This document shows, in pieces, positions 17,308 through 25,698 of a stretch of 64,000 bases of DNA. Each line of letters opens with the position of its first letter. Position 1 is the first letter of the stretch. The stretch is from Amycolatopsis sp. 195334CR (GTDB lineage: Bacteria; Actinomycetota; Actinomycetes; Mycobacteriales; Pseudonocardiaceae): positions 806,001-870,000 of the forward strand of contig NZ_JAFJMJ010000003.1 of the NCBI RefSeq assembly GCF_017309385.1, read 5' to 3'. Below the pieces are notes generated by a model that did not search any database, was not told where the DNA came from, and saw nothing but the letters and a program-made list of their open reading frames with translations. A program made the translations under genes and the position numbers.

Positions 17308-17600
17308 GGTTCGAGCACACTACCGGACGCGACCTGTCGACTACTCCGTCCGAATGTCTTGCGAGAGCCGAAAAACCTGCGTATCGGCAGAGCGGCGCGC
17401 AAGTCTAGCCAGCGGCTCCGGCACCGTCCACCTGCGACCGGCGGATCGTCCCTTTTCCCACCCGAAGTGTACGAAAACCATTAGTTTCGAGGGCCGACCG
17501 GACAAAGCAGGACAAGCGAGGGTGACCACCTTGACAGTGCCGAGCCGGGCACCGGAGCCTGACGGCTGCTGTACGGCTGGAAAACGCACCGGGAGGCCTG
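17308..17600. promoter_or_regulatory. Divergent control region of the putative terpenoid cluster
   Basis: About 290 bases separate the FkbM gene from the aminotransferase gene. The minus-strand TAGTGT at 17317-17322 fits a leaderless -10 element for FkbM. On the plus strand TTGACA at 17531-17536 is a good -35, but no convincing -10 follows at 16-19 nt. GGGAGG at 17591-17596 is the ribosome binding site of the aminotransferase. The region is less G/C-rich than the genes around it, consistent with promoters. Confidence 0.5.
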
Positions 17601-18587
17601 GTGAAAATGGTCCCGATCATTCATCAGCTGGCATTGAACGAAAACCATTCACCGCCGCTGCCCGGCGTCCGGCGCGCGATCGAGGACGGCGCGGACCGGG
17701 TCCACCTGACCCAGGATGCGCTGGCCGGCGGGCTGACCGCGGAACTGGCGCGCCGCCTGGGCGTGGCTGCCGAGCGGGTGGTCGCCGGGGCCGGTTCGGG
17801 TGCGCTGATCCAGCAGTTCCTCAACGCCCACGCGGGTTCCCGGGTGGTGCACGGCTGGCCGTCGTTCGAGCTGTACCCGCTGCTGATCGGCAACGCCGGG
17901 AGCACGCCGATCGCGGTCCCCGCCGAGCCGCAGGACCTGCGTGCCCTGGCCGCCGCGGTGACCCCGGAGACCCGAGTGGTCCTGCTGTGCAATCCGAACA
18001 ACCCGACCGGCGAGGTGCTCGGGCACGCCGAGGTCGCGGAGTTCCTCGACCTGCTCCCGCCGCACGTGCTGGTGCTGATCGACGAGGCCTACCGCGAATT
18101 CGCCACCCCCGGCGAACTCGCCGACGGCCTGGCGCTGGCCGCGGGCGACGACCGGGTGGCGGTGGTCCGGACCTTCTCCAAGTCACACGGACTGCTCGGC
18201 CTCCGCGTCGGCTACCTGGTCGCGAGCGAACCGGTGGCCGCCGCGCTGCGCCCGACGTTGCCGTTCTTCCGGGTCGGCACCCTCGCCCAGGCCGCGGCAC
18301 TCGCCGCACTCGACGCGGAATCGCAGATGCGGTCGCAGTGCGCCGAAGTCGCGGCGGAACGGGATCGGGTGCGTGCCGGTCTGCTGGATCTCGGCTGGGA
18401 CGTTCCCCCGAGTGGCGGAAACTTCCTGTGGCTCCGGCTGGGCTCGCAGAACCAGTCCTTTGTAGACCATCTGGCGGCCGGTGGTGTGGCGGTCCGGGAG
18501 ATCGCCGGGGCCGGGGTGCGCGTGAGCACCGGCACGCCCGAGGCGAACGATCTGGTGCTGGCGCTGGCGAAGGAGTTCGCCGCATGA
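17601..18587 (+). CDS. PLP-dependent aminotransferase, HisC/CobD-like (class I/II)
   Basis: The fold-type I PLP enzyme is 328 residues, slightly shorter than histidinol-phosphate aminotransferases. The Schiff-base lysine is K194 in TFSKSHGLLGLRVGY. N134 lies in NPNNPTG, D161 and Y164 in DEAYREF, and R202 is also present. It could transaminate an amino acid or ketone, or decarboxylate an amino acid as CobD does. GTG 17601 follows GGGAGG by 4 nt; ATG 17607 in frame is an alternative. It is the first gene of an operon in which every following start overlaps the preceding stop, so its product is likely used in the same terpenoid pathway. Confidence 0.88.
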   Translation: MKMVPIIHQLALNENHSPPLPGVRRAIEDGADRVHLTQDALAGGLTAELARRLGVAAERVVAGAGSGALIQQFLNAHAGSRVVHGWPSFELYPLLIGNAGSTPIAVPAEPQDLRALAAAVTPETRVVLLCNPNNPTGEVLGHAEVAEFLDLLPPHVLVLIDEAYREFATPGELADGLALAAGDDRVAVVRTFSKSHGLLGLRVGYLVASEPVAAALRPTLPFFRVGTLAQAAALAALDAESQMRSQCAEVAAERDRVRAGLLDLGWDVPPSGGNFLWLRLGSQNQSFVDHLAAGGVAVREIAGAGVRVSTGTPEANDLVLALAKEFAA

Positions 18588-19585
18588 CCGCCATCGGTGA
18601 GGTCACCTCCTCCCCCGCCGTCGAGGACGTCCGGCGGGCACTGAACGAACGCTGGTCCGGTACCGATCACCGGGTCGCCGAGATCTCCGGGTACGCCCTG
18701 CTCCCGGCGGGCAAGCTGCTGCGGCCGCTGCTGCTGGTGACCTCGGCCGAGGCCGTCGGCGGCACGCGTGAGCAGGTGTTGCCCGCCGCGCTCGCGGTCG
18801 AATACCTGCACGTGGCGTCGCTGATCCACGACGACATCATCGACGGTGACGACCTGCGGCGCGGCCGTCCGGCGGTGCACGCGCGCTTCGGCACGCCGGA
18901 CGCCATCGTCACCGGTGACGCGCTGCTCCTCGGCTTGTTCTCCGCCGTCGCCGAATGCGCGTCGCTGGGTGTGCCGGAGCCCGCGGTGCTCGCCGCGGTC
19001 CAGGTGCTGGCCTCGGCCGGTGAGGACCTCTGCCGCGGTCAGGTGCAGGAAGCCCTGCTGGACAAGGAAGTGCTCGCGTCCGGGGTGGACCACTGCCTGG
19101 CCGCGTACCTGGAGATGGCCGCGTTGAAGACCGGTGCGTTGTTCCGGGGCGCGTGCCGGGCGGGCGCGCTGCTCGGCGGCGGTTCACCGGCCGAGGTCGC
19201 CGCGATCACCGGGTTCGCCGAGCACGCCGGGCTGGCCTTCCAGATGCACGACGACCTGTTGCCGTTCCTCGGCGACCCGTCGGTCACCGGCAAGCCGGAT
19301 ACCAGCGACGCGGCGAACCTGCGGCTGACCTTCCCGGTCCTGCTCGCCATCCGCGAAACCGGCCCGGCCCCGCTCGAACGCATCCTCGGCGGCGCCCTTC
19401 CGCCGGAGCGAACGCTGGCCGAACTCCGCGAGCTGGTCACCGGGACCGGTGCACTCGACCTCGCCCGCACCCGCGCCGAGGAGGAGGTCGCGCTGGCCCG
19501 TGCCGAACTCGACACGCTGCCGTCCGGTGACGCGACCGCGCTGCTCGGTTCCATCGCCGAAGCAGCTGTGCGGCGGGACCGGTGA
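18584..19585 (+). CDS. Polyprenyl (isoprenyl) diphosphate synthase
   Basis: This 333-residue trans-isoprenyl diphosphate synthase condenses isopentenyl diphosphate with an allylic primer. The first Asp-rich motif is complete, HDDIIDGDDLRRGRP (D83, D84, D87). The second reads DDLLP (D223, D224, P227), so its third aspartate is proline. The residue five before the first motif is alanine (A78). In established chain-length rules a small residue there favours products longer than farnesyl. The start overlaps the aminotransferase stop (ATGA). The product probably feeds the UbiA enzyme or cyclase that follows. Confidence 0.92.
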   Translation: MTAIGEVTSSPAVEDVRRALNERWSGTDHRVAEISGYALLPAGKLLRPLLLVTSAEAVGGTREQVLPAALAVEYLHVASLIHDDIIDGDDLRRGRPAVHARFGTPDAIVTGDALLLGLFSAVAECASLGVPEPAVLAAVQVLASAGEDLCRGQVQEALLDKEVLASGVDHCLAAYLEMAALKTGALFRGACRAGALLGGGSPAEVAAITGFAEHAGLAFQMHDDLLPFLGDPSVTGKPDTSDAANLRLTFPVLLAIRETGPAPLERILGGALPPERTLAELRELVTGTGALDLARTRAEEEVALARAELDTLPSGDATALLGSIAEAAVRRDR

Positions 19586-20559
19586 GCGGGTCCAGGTGGC
19601 GCTCGGCCGCCGTCGCGCACGTGCAGACCTGGCGTCCCTACACGCTTTGTTACCCCGCGATGCTCGGTCTCGCCGGCGCGGCGGCAGCCGGTGACGCGGT
19701 CTCCCTGGTGCCCGCGCTGGTCCCCGCGCTCGGCTGGCTTTCCGGGCACTACCTCGGCGACTACTTCGACCGCGGGCTCGACGCGATCGGCAAACCACAC
19801 CGGCCGATCCCGTCCGGACGGCTCTCCGCCGAAGCCGCGCTGTTCGGCGGGATCGCGTGCGCACTGGCGTCCGCGCTGCTCGCGGCCGCGTCGAACTGGC
19901 GCATCCTGCCGGTCTTCGTGCTCGCGATGCTCGGGATCGTGGGGTACAGCAAGGTGTTCAAGAAGCGCGGCGCCTCGGGCAACGTGGTGCGCGGGGCGTT
20001 GAGCGCGCTCGCCGTGGTGATCGGCGCGATGCTGGTCACGCCGTTGCCGCCGTGGTCGGTCCTCCCGGTCGCGCTCGGTTTCCTGCTGCACGACACGGCG
20101 TCCAATCTGGTTGGCACGGTCCGGGACGTGGACGGCGATCGGGCCGGTGGGTACCGCTCGGTGCCGGTGCGCCATGGGGTCCGGCACGCGGTCCGGCTGG
20201 CTTCCGGCCTCTACGGCACCGGCGTGCTGTTTGTCGCTTCGGCGGCTTGGTTCGTCTCGGACGCTTCCGCCCACCTCGCGCTTGTTCTGCTCGCGGCGCT
20301 CGCGGGCGTCTTCGCCTTCACGCCTCTGTTCCGCGACTCGGTGGACCGGGCGGTCGCGTTGCGTGCGCACGAAGTCCTGGTCGGCGAACGGCTCGTGCTC
20401 GCCGCGGCGGTCGTCGCCGGCAGCACCGGGCCCGCGCTCGCGCTCGCCGTCCTGGTCCCGGTCCTCGTGCTTTCCCTGACCACGCAGGCCGCCATGCGAA
20501 CCCGGCACGAGATCCCGCCCGCCCCGGCCCTGCTCCGACGAAAGGACACCGTCGCATGA
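19582..20559 (+). CDS. UbiA superfamily membrane prenyltransferase
   Basis: The 325-residue protein has about 8-9 hydrophobic segments. It carries the first UbiA motif as GDYFDRGLDAIGKPHRPIPSGR (read in parts, residues 59-80), with the usual leading Asn replaced by G59 but D60, D63 and D67 kept. The second motif is RDVDGDRAGGYRSVP (D182, D186). UbiA enzymes attach a prenyl chain to an aromatic or lipid acceptor at the membrane; some members are terpene cyclases. The GTG start overlaps the synthase stop (GTGA). The synthase upstream and cyclase-like protein downstream suggest prenylation of a co-substrate followed by cyclisation. Confidence 0.9.
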   Translation: MSGSRWRSAAVAHVQTWRPYTLCYPAMLGLAGAAAAGDAVSLVPALVPALGWLSGHYLGDYFDRGLDAIGKPHRPIPSGRLSAEAALFGGIACALASALLAAASNWRILPVFVLAMLGIVGYSKVFKKRGASGNVVRGALSALAVVIGAMLVTPLPPWSVLPVALGFLLHDTASNLVGTVRDVDGDRAGGYRSVPVRHGVRHAVRLASGLYGTGVLFVASAAWFVSDASAHLALVLLAALAGVFAFTPLFRDSVDRAVALRAHEVLVGERLVLAAAVVAGSTGPALALAVLVPVLVLSLTTQAAMRTRHEIPPAPALLRRKDTVA

Positions 20560-22211
20560 CCTCGCTCCGAGCCGACGAGCTCTCCGAAGCCATCGCCACC
20601 GGGGCCGAGGCGTTGTTCTCGGCGCAGCGCCCGGACGGGGTGTTCGACTACGGCGAGCACGCGCTCACCTCGACGCTCGGCACGGTCGGCGCGGTCAGCG
20701 CGCTGCACTTCGCCGACCCCGCCGGATCGGCGGACCTGATCGCCCGCGGCACGGCCTGGCTGGAACGCACCCAGGCCGACGACGGCGGCTGGAGCATGAT
20801 CCCCGGCGAAGCCTCCGAAGCCGGGCCGACCGCCGTCGCCACCGCCACCCTGCACCTGCTGGGCAATTCCGCCTCCGCGGTCCACAGAGGACAAGAGTGG
20901 CTGCGGGCCTACGGTGGTTTGGAAGCGATCCCGCACGCCGAGGTGGTCGCCTGGTGCCGCCAGTACTACGGCTTCGCGGGCTGGCTCGACCCGCGGGAAA
21001 TGCGCCGCTTCCCGCTCGAACTGGCACTGCTGCCCGGGTTGTACCGGAAGTTGTTCGACCTGCGCGCGCCCATGGTGTCGGCGCTGGGTCTGGCGCAAAC
21101 CCGCCACAAGCCGATCGGCCGCGTGCACCGCGCCCTCTCGAAACTGGCGGAACCCAAGGCACTCGACGTCATCCGGCAGGTCTACGAGCACGAAGGCAGC
21201 ACCGGCGGCTGGTGTGAGGACGCCTGGGTGACCGGTCTGATCGTCGTCGGGCTCGCGCGCGCCGACCTCGGGCACGACATGATCGCGGGTGCTGTGGGCT
21301 GGTTCCGTGAGAACGCCAATGAGGACGGCTCGTGGAACAGCGGCCCGCTCGACCTGACGTGGTCGATGTACGCGGCGGCCGGGCTGCTCGAAGCCGGTTA
21401 CCGCGACGACGCCCGGCTCGGCCTGACCAAGGACCTTTTCCTTCGGCTGCAACAGGATCAGCCGTTCACCGCATTCGGTTGCCCGCCGGGGTTCTGGGGC
21501 TGGTCGGGTACCCGCGGCTGGCCCGCCACGCTCGAAACCGGTGAGATCGTCTCCGCTCTGTGCCACCTGCCCGGCGAAGACCAGGCCGAAAGCGTGCAGC
21601 GCGGCGTCACCTGGCTGACCCTGCAACAGGACACGCGCGGCTCGTGGGGGTTGTGCGTGCGGAACACGAAGGTGGCCAACAGCGGGCCGTGCCCGCACAT
21701 GACCGCGCAGGCGCTCGACGGCCTCCTCGATTCCGGTGTGCCGGTGAGCGACCGGCGGGTGCACCGCGGTCTGCGCTGGCTGGCGTCGGCGCAACGACCG
21801 GATGGCAGCTTCGAATCGGTCTGGTACCGGATGCACACCGCGGGCACGTCGGCCGTGTTGCAGACCTTCGCCAAGGCCGGCCAGTCCGGTGAACCGGCGG
21901 CGGTGCGGGCCCGCTCGTGGCTGGAACGCACGCAACGGGACGACGGTTCGTGGGGCACCGGCGATCCCGCGGACCCGGGCACCGTGGAGGAAACCGGCTG
22001 GGCGGTCAGCGCACTGCTCGCGGCCGGAACGCCCGCCGATTCCGTGTTGCCGGGCGTGCGATGGCTGCTGGCCGCGCGTGATCCCGGCGGGGGCTGGCCC
22101 GCTTCCCGCGTGAACGAATACGTCCGCCACGTGTCGCGGTACGCGAATCCGGCGCTGGCGAACGGTCTCGCCTTGCGAGCGCTGGCCCGCTACCGGAAGG
22201 CGGTCCGATGA
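20556..22211 (+). CDS. Squalene-hopene-cyclase-like protein lacking the DXDD motif
   Basis: The 551-residue protein aligns by eye along the squalene-hopene cyclase family, with QW-type repeats at about residues 24-30, 73-79, 254-260, 357-364, 413-419, 460-466 and 508-514. It also keeps the family segment around residues 133-190. Hopene cyclases protonate a terminal double bond through DXDD. At that position this protein has P-A-T-L-E-T-G (323-329), so all three aspartates are lost and only E327 and E330 remain. It is about 80 residues shorter than typical hopene cyclases. It may cyclise an epoxidised prenyl chain made by the FAD enzyme next door, use another acid, or bind without catalysis. 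The start overlaps the UbiA stop (ATGA). Confidence 0.9.
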   Translation: MTSLRADELSEAIATGAEALFSAQRPDGVFDYGEHALTSTLGTVGAVSALHFADPAGSADLIARGTAWLERTQADDGGWSMIPGEASEAGPTAVATATLHLLGNSASAVHRGQEWLRAYGGLEAIPHAEVVAWCRQYYGFAGWLDPREMRRFPLELALLPGLYRKLFDLRAPMVSALGLAQTRHKPIGRVHRALSKLAEPKALDVIRQVYEHEGSTGGWCEDAWVTGLIVVGLARADLGHDMIAGAVGWFRENANEDGSWNSGPLDLTWSMYAAAGLLEAGYRDDARLGLTKDLFLRLQQDQPFTAFGCPPGFWGWSGTRGWPATLETGEIVSALCHLPGEDQAESVQRGVTWLTLQQDTRGSWGLCVRNTKVANSGPCPHMTAQALDGLLDSGVPVSDRRVHRGLRWLASAQRPDGSFESVWYRMHTAGTSAVLQTFAKAGQSGEPAAVRARSWLERTQRDDGSWGTGDPADPGTVEETGWAVSALLAAGTPADSVLPGVRWLLAARDPGGGWPASRVNEYVRHVSRYANPALANGLALRALARYRKAVR

Positions 22212-23422
22212 GGACGGACGCAATCGTTTGCGGGGCCGGGGTCGCGGGTATCGCCACGGCTTGCGCACTGGGCAAGCTCGGTCTGCGCGTGACGTTGGTG
22301 GACAAACAGGACGCACCGAAGCCGGTCGCCAAGGGCGAGGTCTTCCAGCCGGGTTCGCTGCGGATCCTGCGTTCCTGGGGCGTGGCACAACGACTCGAAT
22401 CGGCGGGCGCACTGCGCCTGGCACGGCTGGTCGCCCGCGATGCCGCGGGCTCCGCGCAGATGGCACTGGACTACGGCACGCTGCCCGGTGATGACCGTTG
22501 GCTGCTCGCCCACGACTACCCCGCCATTCTCACCGCCTTGACGGACTCCCTGCCGTCCACTGTGGATTTCCGCCGGGGCGTGCTGGTGAAGGGGCTCCTG
22601 CGGGACCAGGCCGACCAGGTGTCCGGCGTGCGCCTGGGGGACGGCACCATCGAGGCCCCGCTGGTGGTCGCGGCCGACGGCATCTCCTCGCGGCTGCGCA
22701 AGGAAGCCGGTATCGAGATCACCCGGTCCGAGTACCCGCACCGCCTGGTCGCACTGGAACTACACGACGCGCCCGAGGTCGAGTCCGACTTCTCCGCCTA
22801 CGTCACCGAACGGGGTCTGCGCCTGCGGTATCCGCTGCCCGGGGGCCGGATCCGGCTGTACGCGCAGATCCGCCCCGACGAACTGCGTGGCGGCGACCTG
22901 GTTGCGTGGGGTCGGGCGCTGGCCCGTGAAACACCCGCTCTTTCCCCGCTGGAGGACGCGATCCTGGCGGCGCTTCCGCAGCGGCAGGTGCTCCCGGTCG
23001 CGCGTTTCCTCGCGCCCAGGCTGTGGATCCCCGGGCTGGCACTGGTCGGCGAGGCCGGGCACGCAGTGCACCCGATGGCGGCGCAGGGCATGAACAGCGC
23101 CATCGCCGACGCCGACTGCCTGGCCGCCGTGCTGGCCGAATCCGGCAACCTGGCGACGTACGATCGCCGTCGCCAAGCCGATCTCGCCCTGATCGGCCGC
23201 ACCAGCCACGCCGCGGCACGCATGATCACCGACCTGTCGTGGGCCGGGCGCACCCTCGGTCGGCGCGCGCTGCGGCACACCGGCGCGAACCAGCGGCTGC
23301 GCTACACCGTCATGCACAACATGTCCGGGCTCGGCGCGCACCCGCTGACGCCGCTGGACCGGCTGCACCAGATCGGGGTGCTGCCGGACCCGCGGGCCCG
23401 GCGGCTCCCGGCCTGGGCATGA
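22208..23422 (+). CDS. FAD-dependent monooxygenase (UbiH/PHBH-like)
   Basis: The 404-residue flavoprotein has the FAD dinucleotide motif CGAGVAGIATACALG at residues 9-23, the middle DG motif VVAADGISSRLR near residue 158, and ALVGEAGHAVHPMAAQGMN near residue 280 in place of the usual GDAAH. Members hydroxylate aromatics or epoxidise olefins with NAD(P)H and O2. In terpene pathways, epoxidation of a prenyl chain can precede cyclisation. The start overlaps the cyclase stop (ATGA), making it the last gene of the five-gene operon. The specific reaction is inferred only from neighbours. Confidence 0.9.
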   Translation: MRTDAIVCGAGVAGIATACALGKLGLRVTLVDKQDAPKPVAKGEVFQPGSLRILRSWGVAQRLESAGALRLARLVARDAAGSAQMALDYGTLPGDDRWLLAHDYPAILTALTDSLPSTVDFRRGVLVKGLLRDQADQVSGVRLGDGTIEAPLVVAADGISSRLRKEAGIEITRSEYPHRLVALELHDAPEVESDFSAYVTERGLRLRYPLPGGRIRLYAQIRPDELRGGDLVAWGRALARETPALSPLEDAILAALPQRQVLPVARFLAPRLWIPGLALVGEAGHAVHPMAAQGMNSAIADADCLAAVLAESGNLATYDRRRQADLALIGRTSHAAARMITDLSWAGRTLGRRALRHTGANQRLRYTVMHNMSGLGAHPLTPLDRLHQIGVLPDPRARRLPAWA

Positions 23423-23427
23423 GCCCG

Positions 23428-24414
23428 TCAGCCCACCCCGCATTCGATCAGCACCAGGCCACCGGGTGCGGTCCGTTCGCCGCGCACGGCGAGCCCCGCG
23501 GCGGCGGCCAGCTCCCGGAAGTCCTGAATGGACCTTTCGCGCCCGCCGAGCAGGGTCAGCGACTGGAGGTCGAAGGAGGAGTTGTTCTTCGCGTGCTCCT
23601 CGCCCGCGAGCACCTCGACGATGAGCACGGTGCTCGCGGCTTCGGCGCAGCGGCGCAGGATGCGGGTGGCGTCGTCGTCGCCCCAGTCGGTCAGCACGCG
23701 GGACACCATGAGCACGTCGAAGCCGCCGGGAAGCGGGTCGAAGAAGCTGCCGCCGATGAACTCCGCGCGCTCGGCGAGCCCGGCGTCGGCCAGCGCCTGC
23801 TTCGCCTCCGGCTCGACCGGGGGCAGGTCGAGCACCGCGCCGTCGAGGTGCGGGTGCTGCCGCAGCACCTCGGTGAGCAGCGCCCCGATGCCGCCGCCGA
23901 CGTCGAGCACCCGGCGGACCGGCGCCCAGTCGTACTCGGCGGCCACCGCCGGGCCGGTCTGCCAGGCGTGTGCGGCCATGATGCCGCCGAAGAACACCCG
24001 CAGCTGTTCGTCGCGCTGGTAGTCGGCCCAGAACGGCGTGCCGTGCACGGACTCGTACGCGGATTCGCCGGTGCGCACCGAATGCAGCATTCCGCTGTAG
24101 GCCAGGTCCATTTTGGCGCCGGGGCCGTCGAGGTCGAGCCAGCCGCGCTGCCAGCGGTGGTCCTCGCCGAGCAGCTGCTGCGAAAGGGGTGTGAGGCCGT
24201 AGTTCCCGTTGTCCTCGGCGAAGAGTCCGATGGCCACCAGGTGCCGGAGCAGCCTGCCGAGCGAATCCTCGTGCGCGCCGGCCGCCTCGGCGAGCGCGGC
24301 GAGTTCGGTGGTGCCGTCCGCGACCAGCTCCGGCAAGCGCAACGCGACCGCCGCGCGCACGGCGAACGGGGTGGCGAGATCGACGAGGCCGGCCAGTTCG
24401 GCAGCGGGATCCAT
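23428..24414 (-). CDS. O-methyltransferase with N-terminal dimerisation domain
   Basis: This 328-residue class I SAM methyltransferase belongs to the acetylserotonin/antibiotic O-methyltransferase family. An N-terminal winged-helix dimerisation domain (LAALAEAAGAHEDSLGRLLRHLVAIGLF) precedes the SAM motif RRVLDVGGGIGALL near residue 170. SRVLTDWGDDDATRILRR matches the usual VLHDW-type catalytic region, with T in place of the catalytic His (V-L-T-D-W). The start is ATG 24414. It converges on the FAD monooxygenase (5 nt apart) and is divergent from the TauD-type gene. Methylation of a phenol or hydroxyl in the cluster product is likely. Confidence 0.9.
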   Translation of the reverse strand: MDPAAELAGLVDLATPFAVRAAVALRLPELVADGTTELAALAEAAGAHEDSLGRLLRHLVAIGLFAEDNGNYGLTPLSQQLLGEDHRWQRGWLDLDGPGAKMDLAYSGMLHSVRTGESAYESVHGTPFWADYQRDEQLRVFFGGIMAAHAWQTGPAVAAEYDWAPVRRVLDVGGGIGALLTEVLRQHPHLDGAVLDLPPVEPEAKQALADAGLAERAEFIGGSFFDPLPGGFDVLMVSRVLTDWGDDDATRILRRCAEAASTVLIVEVLAGEEHAKNNSSFDLQSLTLLGGRERSIQDFRELAAAAGLAVRGERTAPGGLVLIECGVG

Positions 24415-24555
24415 CCAGGTCCTCCAGTCGGCAGGGCGCCGCCGTTGCGGTGGCGCTCGGTTTTCTCCTCCGAGAATCACATTCACCGGCAATTCCGGTC
24501 AAGCATTTTCTTCTTTCGTCAAAAGTGTTTCCAACCTGCCCGAAAGGTGTTTCAA
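24415..24555. promoter_or_regulatory. Divergent promoter region between O-methyltransferase and TauD-type genes
   Basis: This 141-bp A/T-richer spacer contains the inverted repeat ACCGG-CAATT-CCGGT at 24485-24499. It also contains a near-duplicate element, AAAGTGTTTCCAA and AAAGGTGTTTCAAA, just before the TauD-type start. The second copy includes the probable ribosome binding site AAAGG. These are candidate regulatory sites for both genes. Confidence 0.45.
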
Positions 24556-25389
24556 ATGACTTCGTTTTCGGTGACTCCCATTTCCGGCGCACTCGGCGCG
24601 GAGGTTCGCGGCGTGCCGCTGACCTCATTGTCCGATGCCGACTTCGCCGCGGTCCGCGAACTCCTGCTGACGCACCTGGTGCTGTTCTTCCCGGACGCCG
24701 CCGGTCTCACCCCGGAGGCGCACAAGGCTTTCGGCAGGCGCTTCGGCGAGCTGGAGGTGCACCCGTTCCTGCCGAAGCTGGACGGGCACGAGGAACTCGT
24801 CGTGCTGGATTCCGACCAGGGCGCGAAGGCCGATGTGTGGCACACGGACGTGACGTTCAGCCAGTCGCCGCCGATCGCCTCGATCCTGCAACTGGTCGAA
24901 TGCCCGCCCGCCGGCGGCGACACGATGTGGAGCAACCAGTACCTGGCCTACGAGGCCCTTTCCGCGCCGATGCGGGACTTGCTCGACGGCCTCAGCGCGG
25001 TGCACGTTTTCGAGCACCCGAACGGTTCTTTCCGCAGCGAAGCCGAGCACCCGGTGGTGCGCACCCACCCGGAAACCGGGCGGCGCTCGCTGTACGTGAA
25101 CCGCATGTTCACGCGGCGCATCCCGCAACTCACCCCCACCGAAAGCGACGCACTGCTGGGGTATTTGTTCGGCGTTTCCGAGAGCCCGCAGCGGGTCTGC
25201 CGGTACCGCTGGACCCCAGGCGCGATCGCCCTGTGGGACAACCGGGCCACCCAGCACTACGCCGTCAACGACTACACCGGACGCCGCGTCGGCCAACGAG
25301 CCACCATCCTCGGCGACAAACCAGAAGGCGAGGCCCCGCGCTGGCCGCACCACGAGGGAGCCACCCTGAGCGCCGCCACCACCCGCTAA
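24556..25389 (+). CDS. TauD/TfdA-family 2-oxoglutarate-dependent dioxygenase
   Basis: The 277-residue Fe(II)/2-oxoglutarate dioxygenase has the iron motif H96-x-D98 in WHTDVTF and distal H234 in NRATQHYAVNDY. The 2-oxoglutarate-binding arginine lies in GRRVGQRATI near residue 248. The family includes taurine dioxygenase but also many hydroxylases and desaturases of natural-product pathways. The start at 24556 follows AAAGG. Lying at the right edge of the terpenoid cluster and divergent from the O-methyltransferase, it is a good candidate for a late oxidation step rather than sulfur scavenging. No sulfonate transporter is nearby. Confidence 0.9.
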   Translation: MTSFSVTPISGALGAEVRGVPLTSLSDADFAAVRELLLTHLVLFFPDAAGLTPEAHKAFGRRFGELEVHPFLPKLDGHEELVVLDSDQGAKADVWHTDVTFSQSPPIASILQLVECPPAGGDTMWSNQYLAYEALSAPMRDLLDGLSAVHVFEHPNGSFRSEAEHPVVRTHPETGRRSLYVNRMFTRRIPQLTPTESDALLGYLFGVSESPQRVCRYRWTPGAIALWDNRATQHYAVNDYTGRRVGQRATILGDKPEGEAPRWPHHEGATLSAATTR

Positions 25390-25698
25390 CCACTCGCCCC
25401 ACGCCCACCACTCCCGCGGCCCGTTCCCCTTCCCGCGGCCCCCTCCGCCACTCCTCTCCCCTACCGCCGCAGCCCGCTCCCCTGTCCCACTCCCGCCGCG
25501 GCCCGCTCTCCACCCCTCCCCTCCCGCGACCGCCACCAGACCGGAGCCCACAGAGCCCGCGGCCGCCACCACGCCCAAGGACCGTCACCGTCCCAACATC
25601 CCGCAACCGCTACCCCAACCTCATGCGGCCACGCCCCACCGGCGGCCGCATCCGCCACCACACCCGAGGGCCGTCACCGCCCCAACCTCCCGCAACCC
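25390..25698. repeat. C-rich spacer with a degenerate direct repeat
   Basis: These 309 bases are strongly biased to C on the plus strand (runs of CCCTCC, CCCACTCC and similar) with no supported gene; frames on the minus strand give only Gly/Arg-rich low-complexity sequence. An imperfect direct repeat of about 54 bases occurs at roughly 25563-25616 and 25652-25705. Both copies contain CCGTCACCG and TCCCGCAACC. It marks the boundary between the terpenoid cluster and the TetR/VOC genes, and the second copy runs into the TetR stop codon. Confidence 0.6.

Noticed and set aside
17531..17553. TTGACA at 17531 as a complete promoter
   Set aside because: The hexamer is good but no reasonable -10 hexamer lies 15-19 nt downstream.
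25265..25606. Gly/Arg-rich minus-strand frame in the C-rich spacer
   Set aside because: The product is low-complexity and reflects base skew; it also overlaps the TauD-type gene's coding strand.
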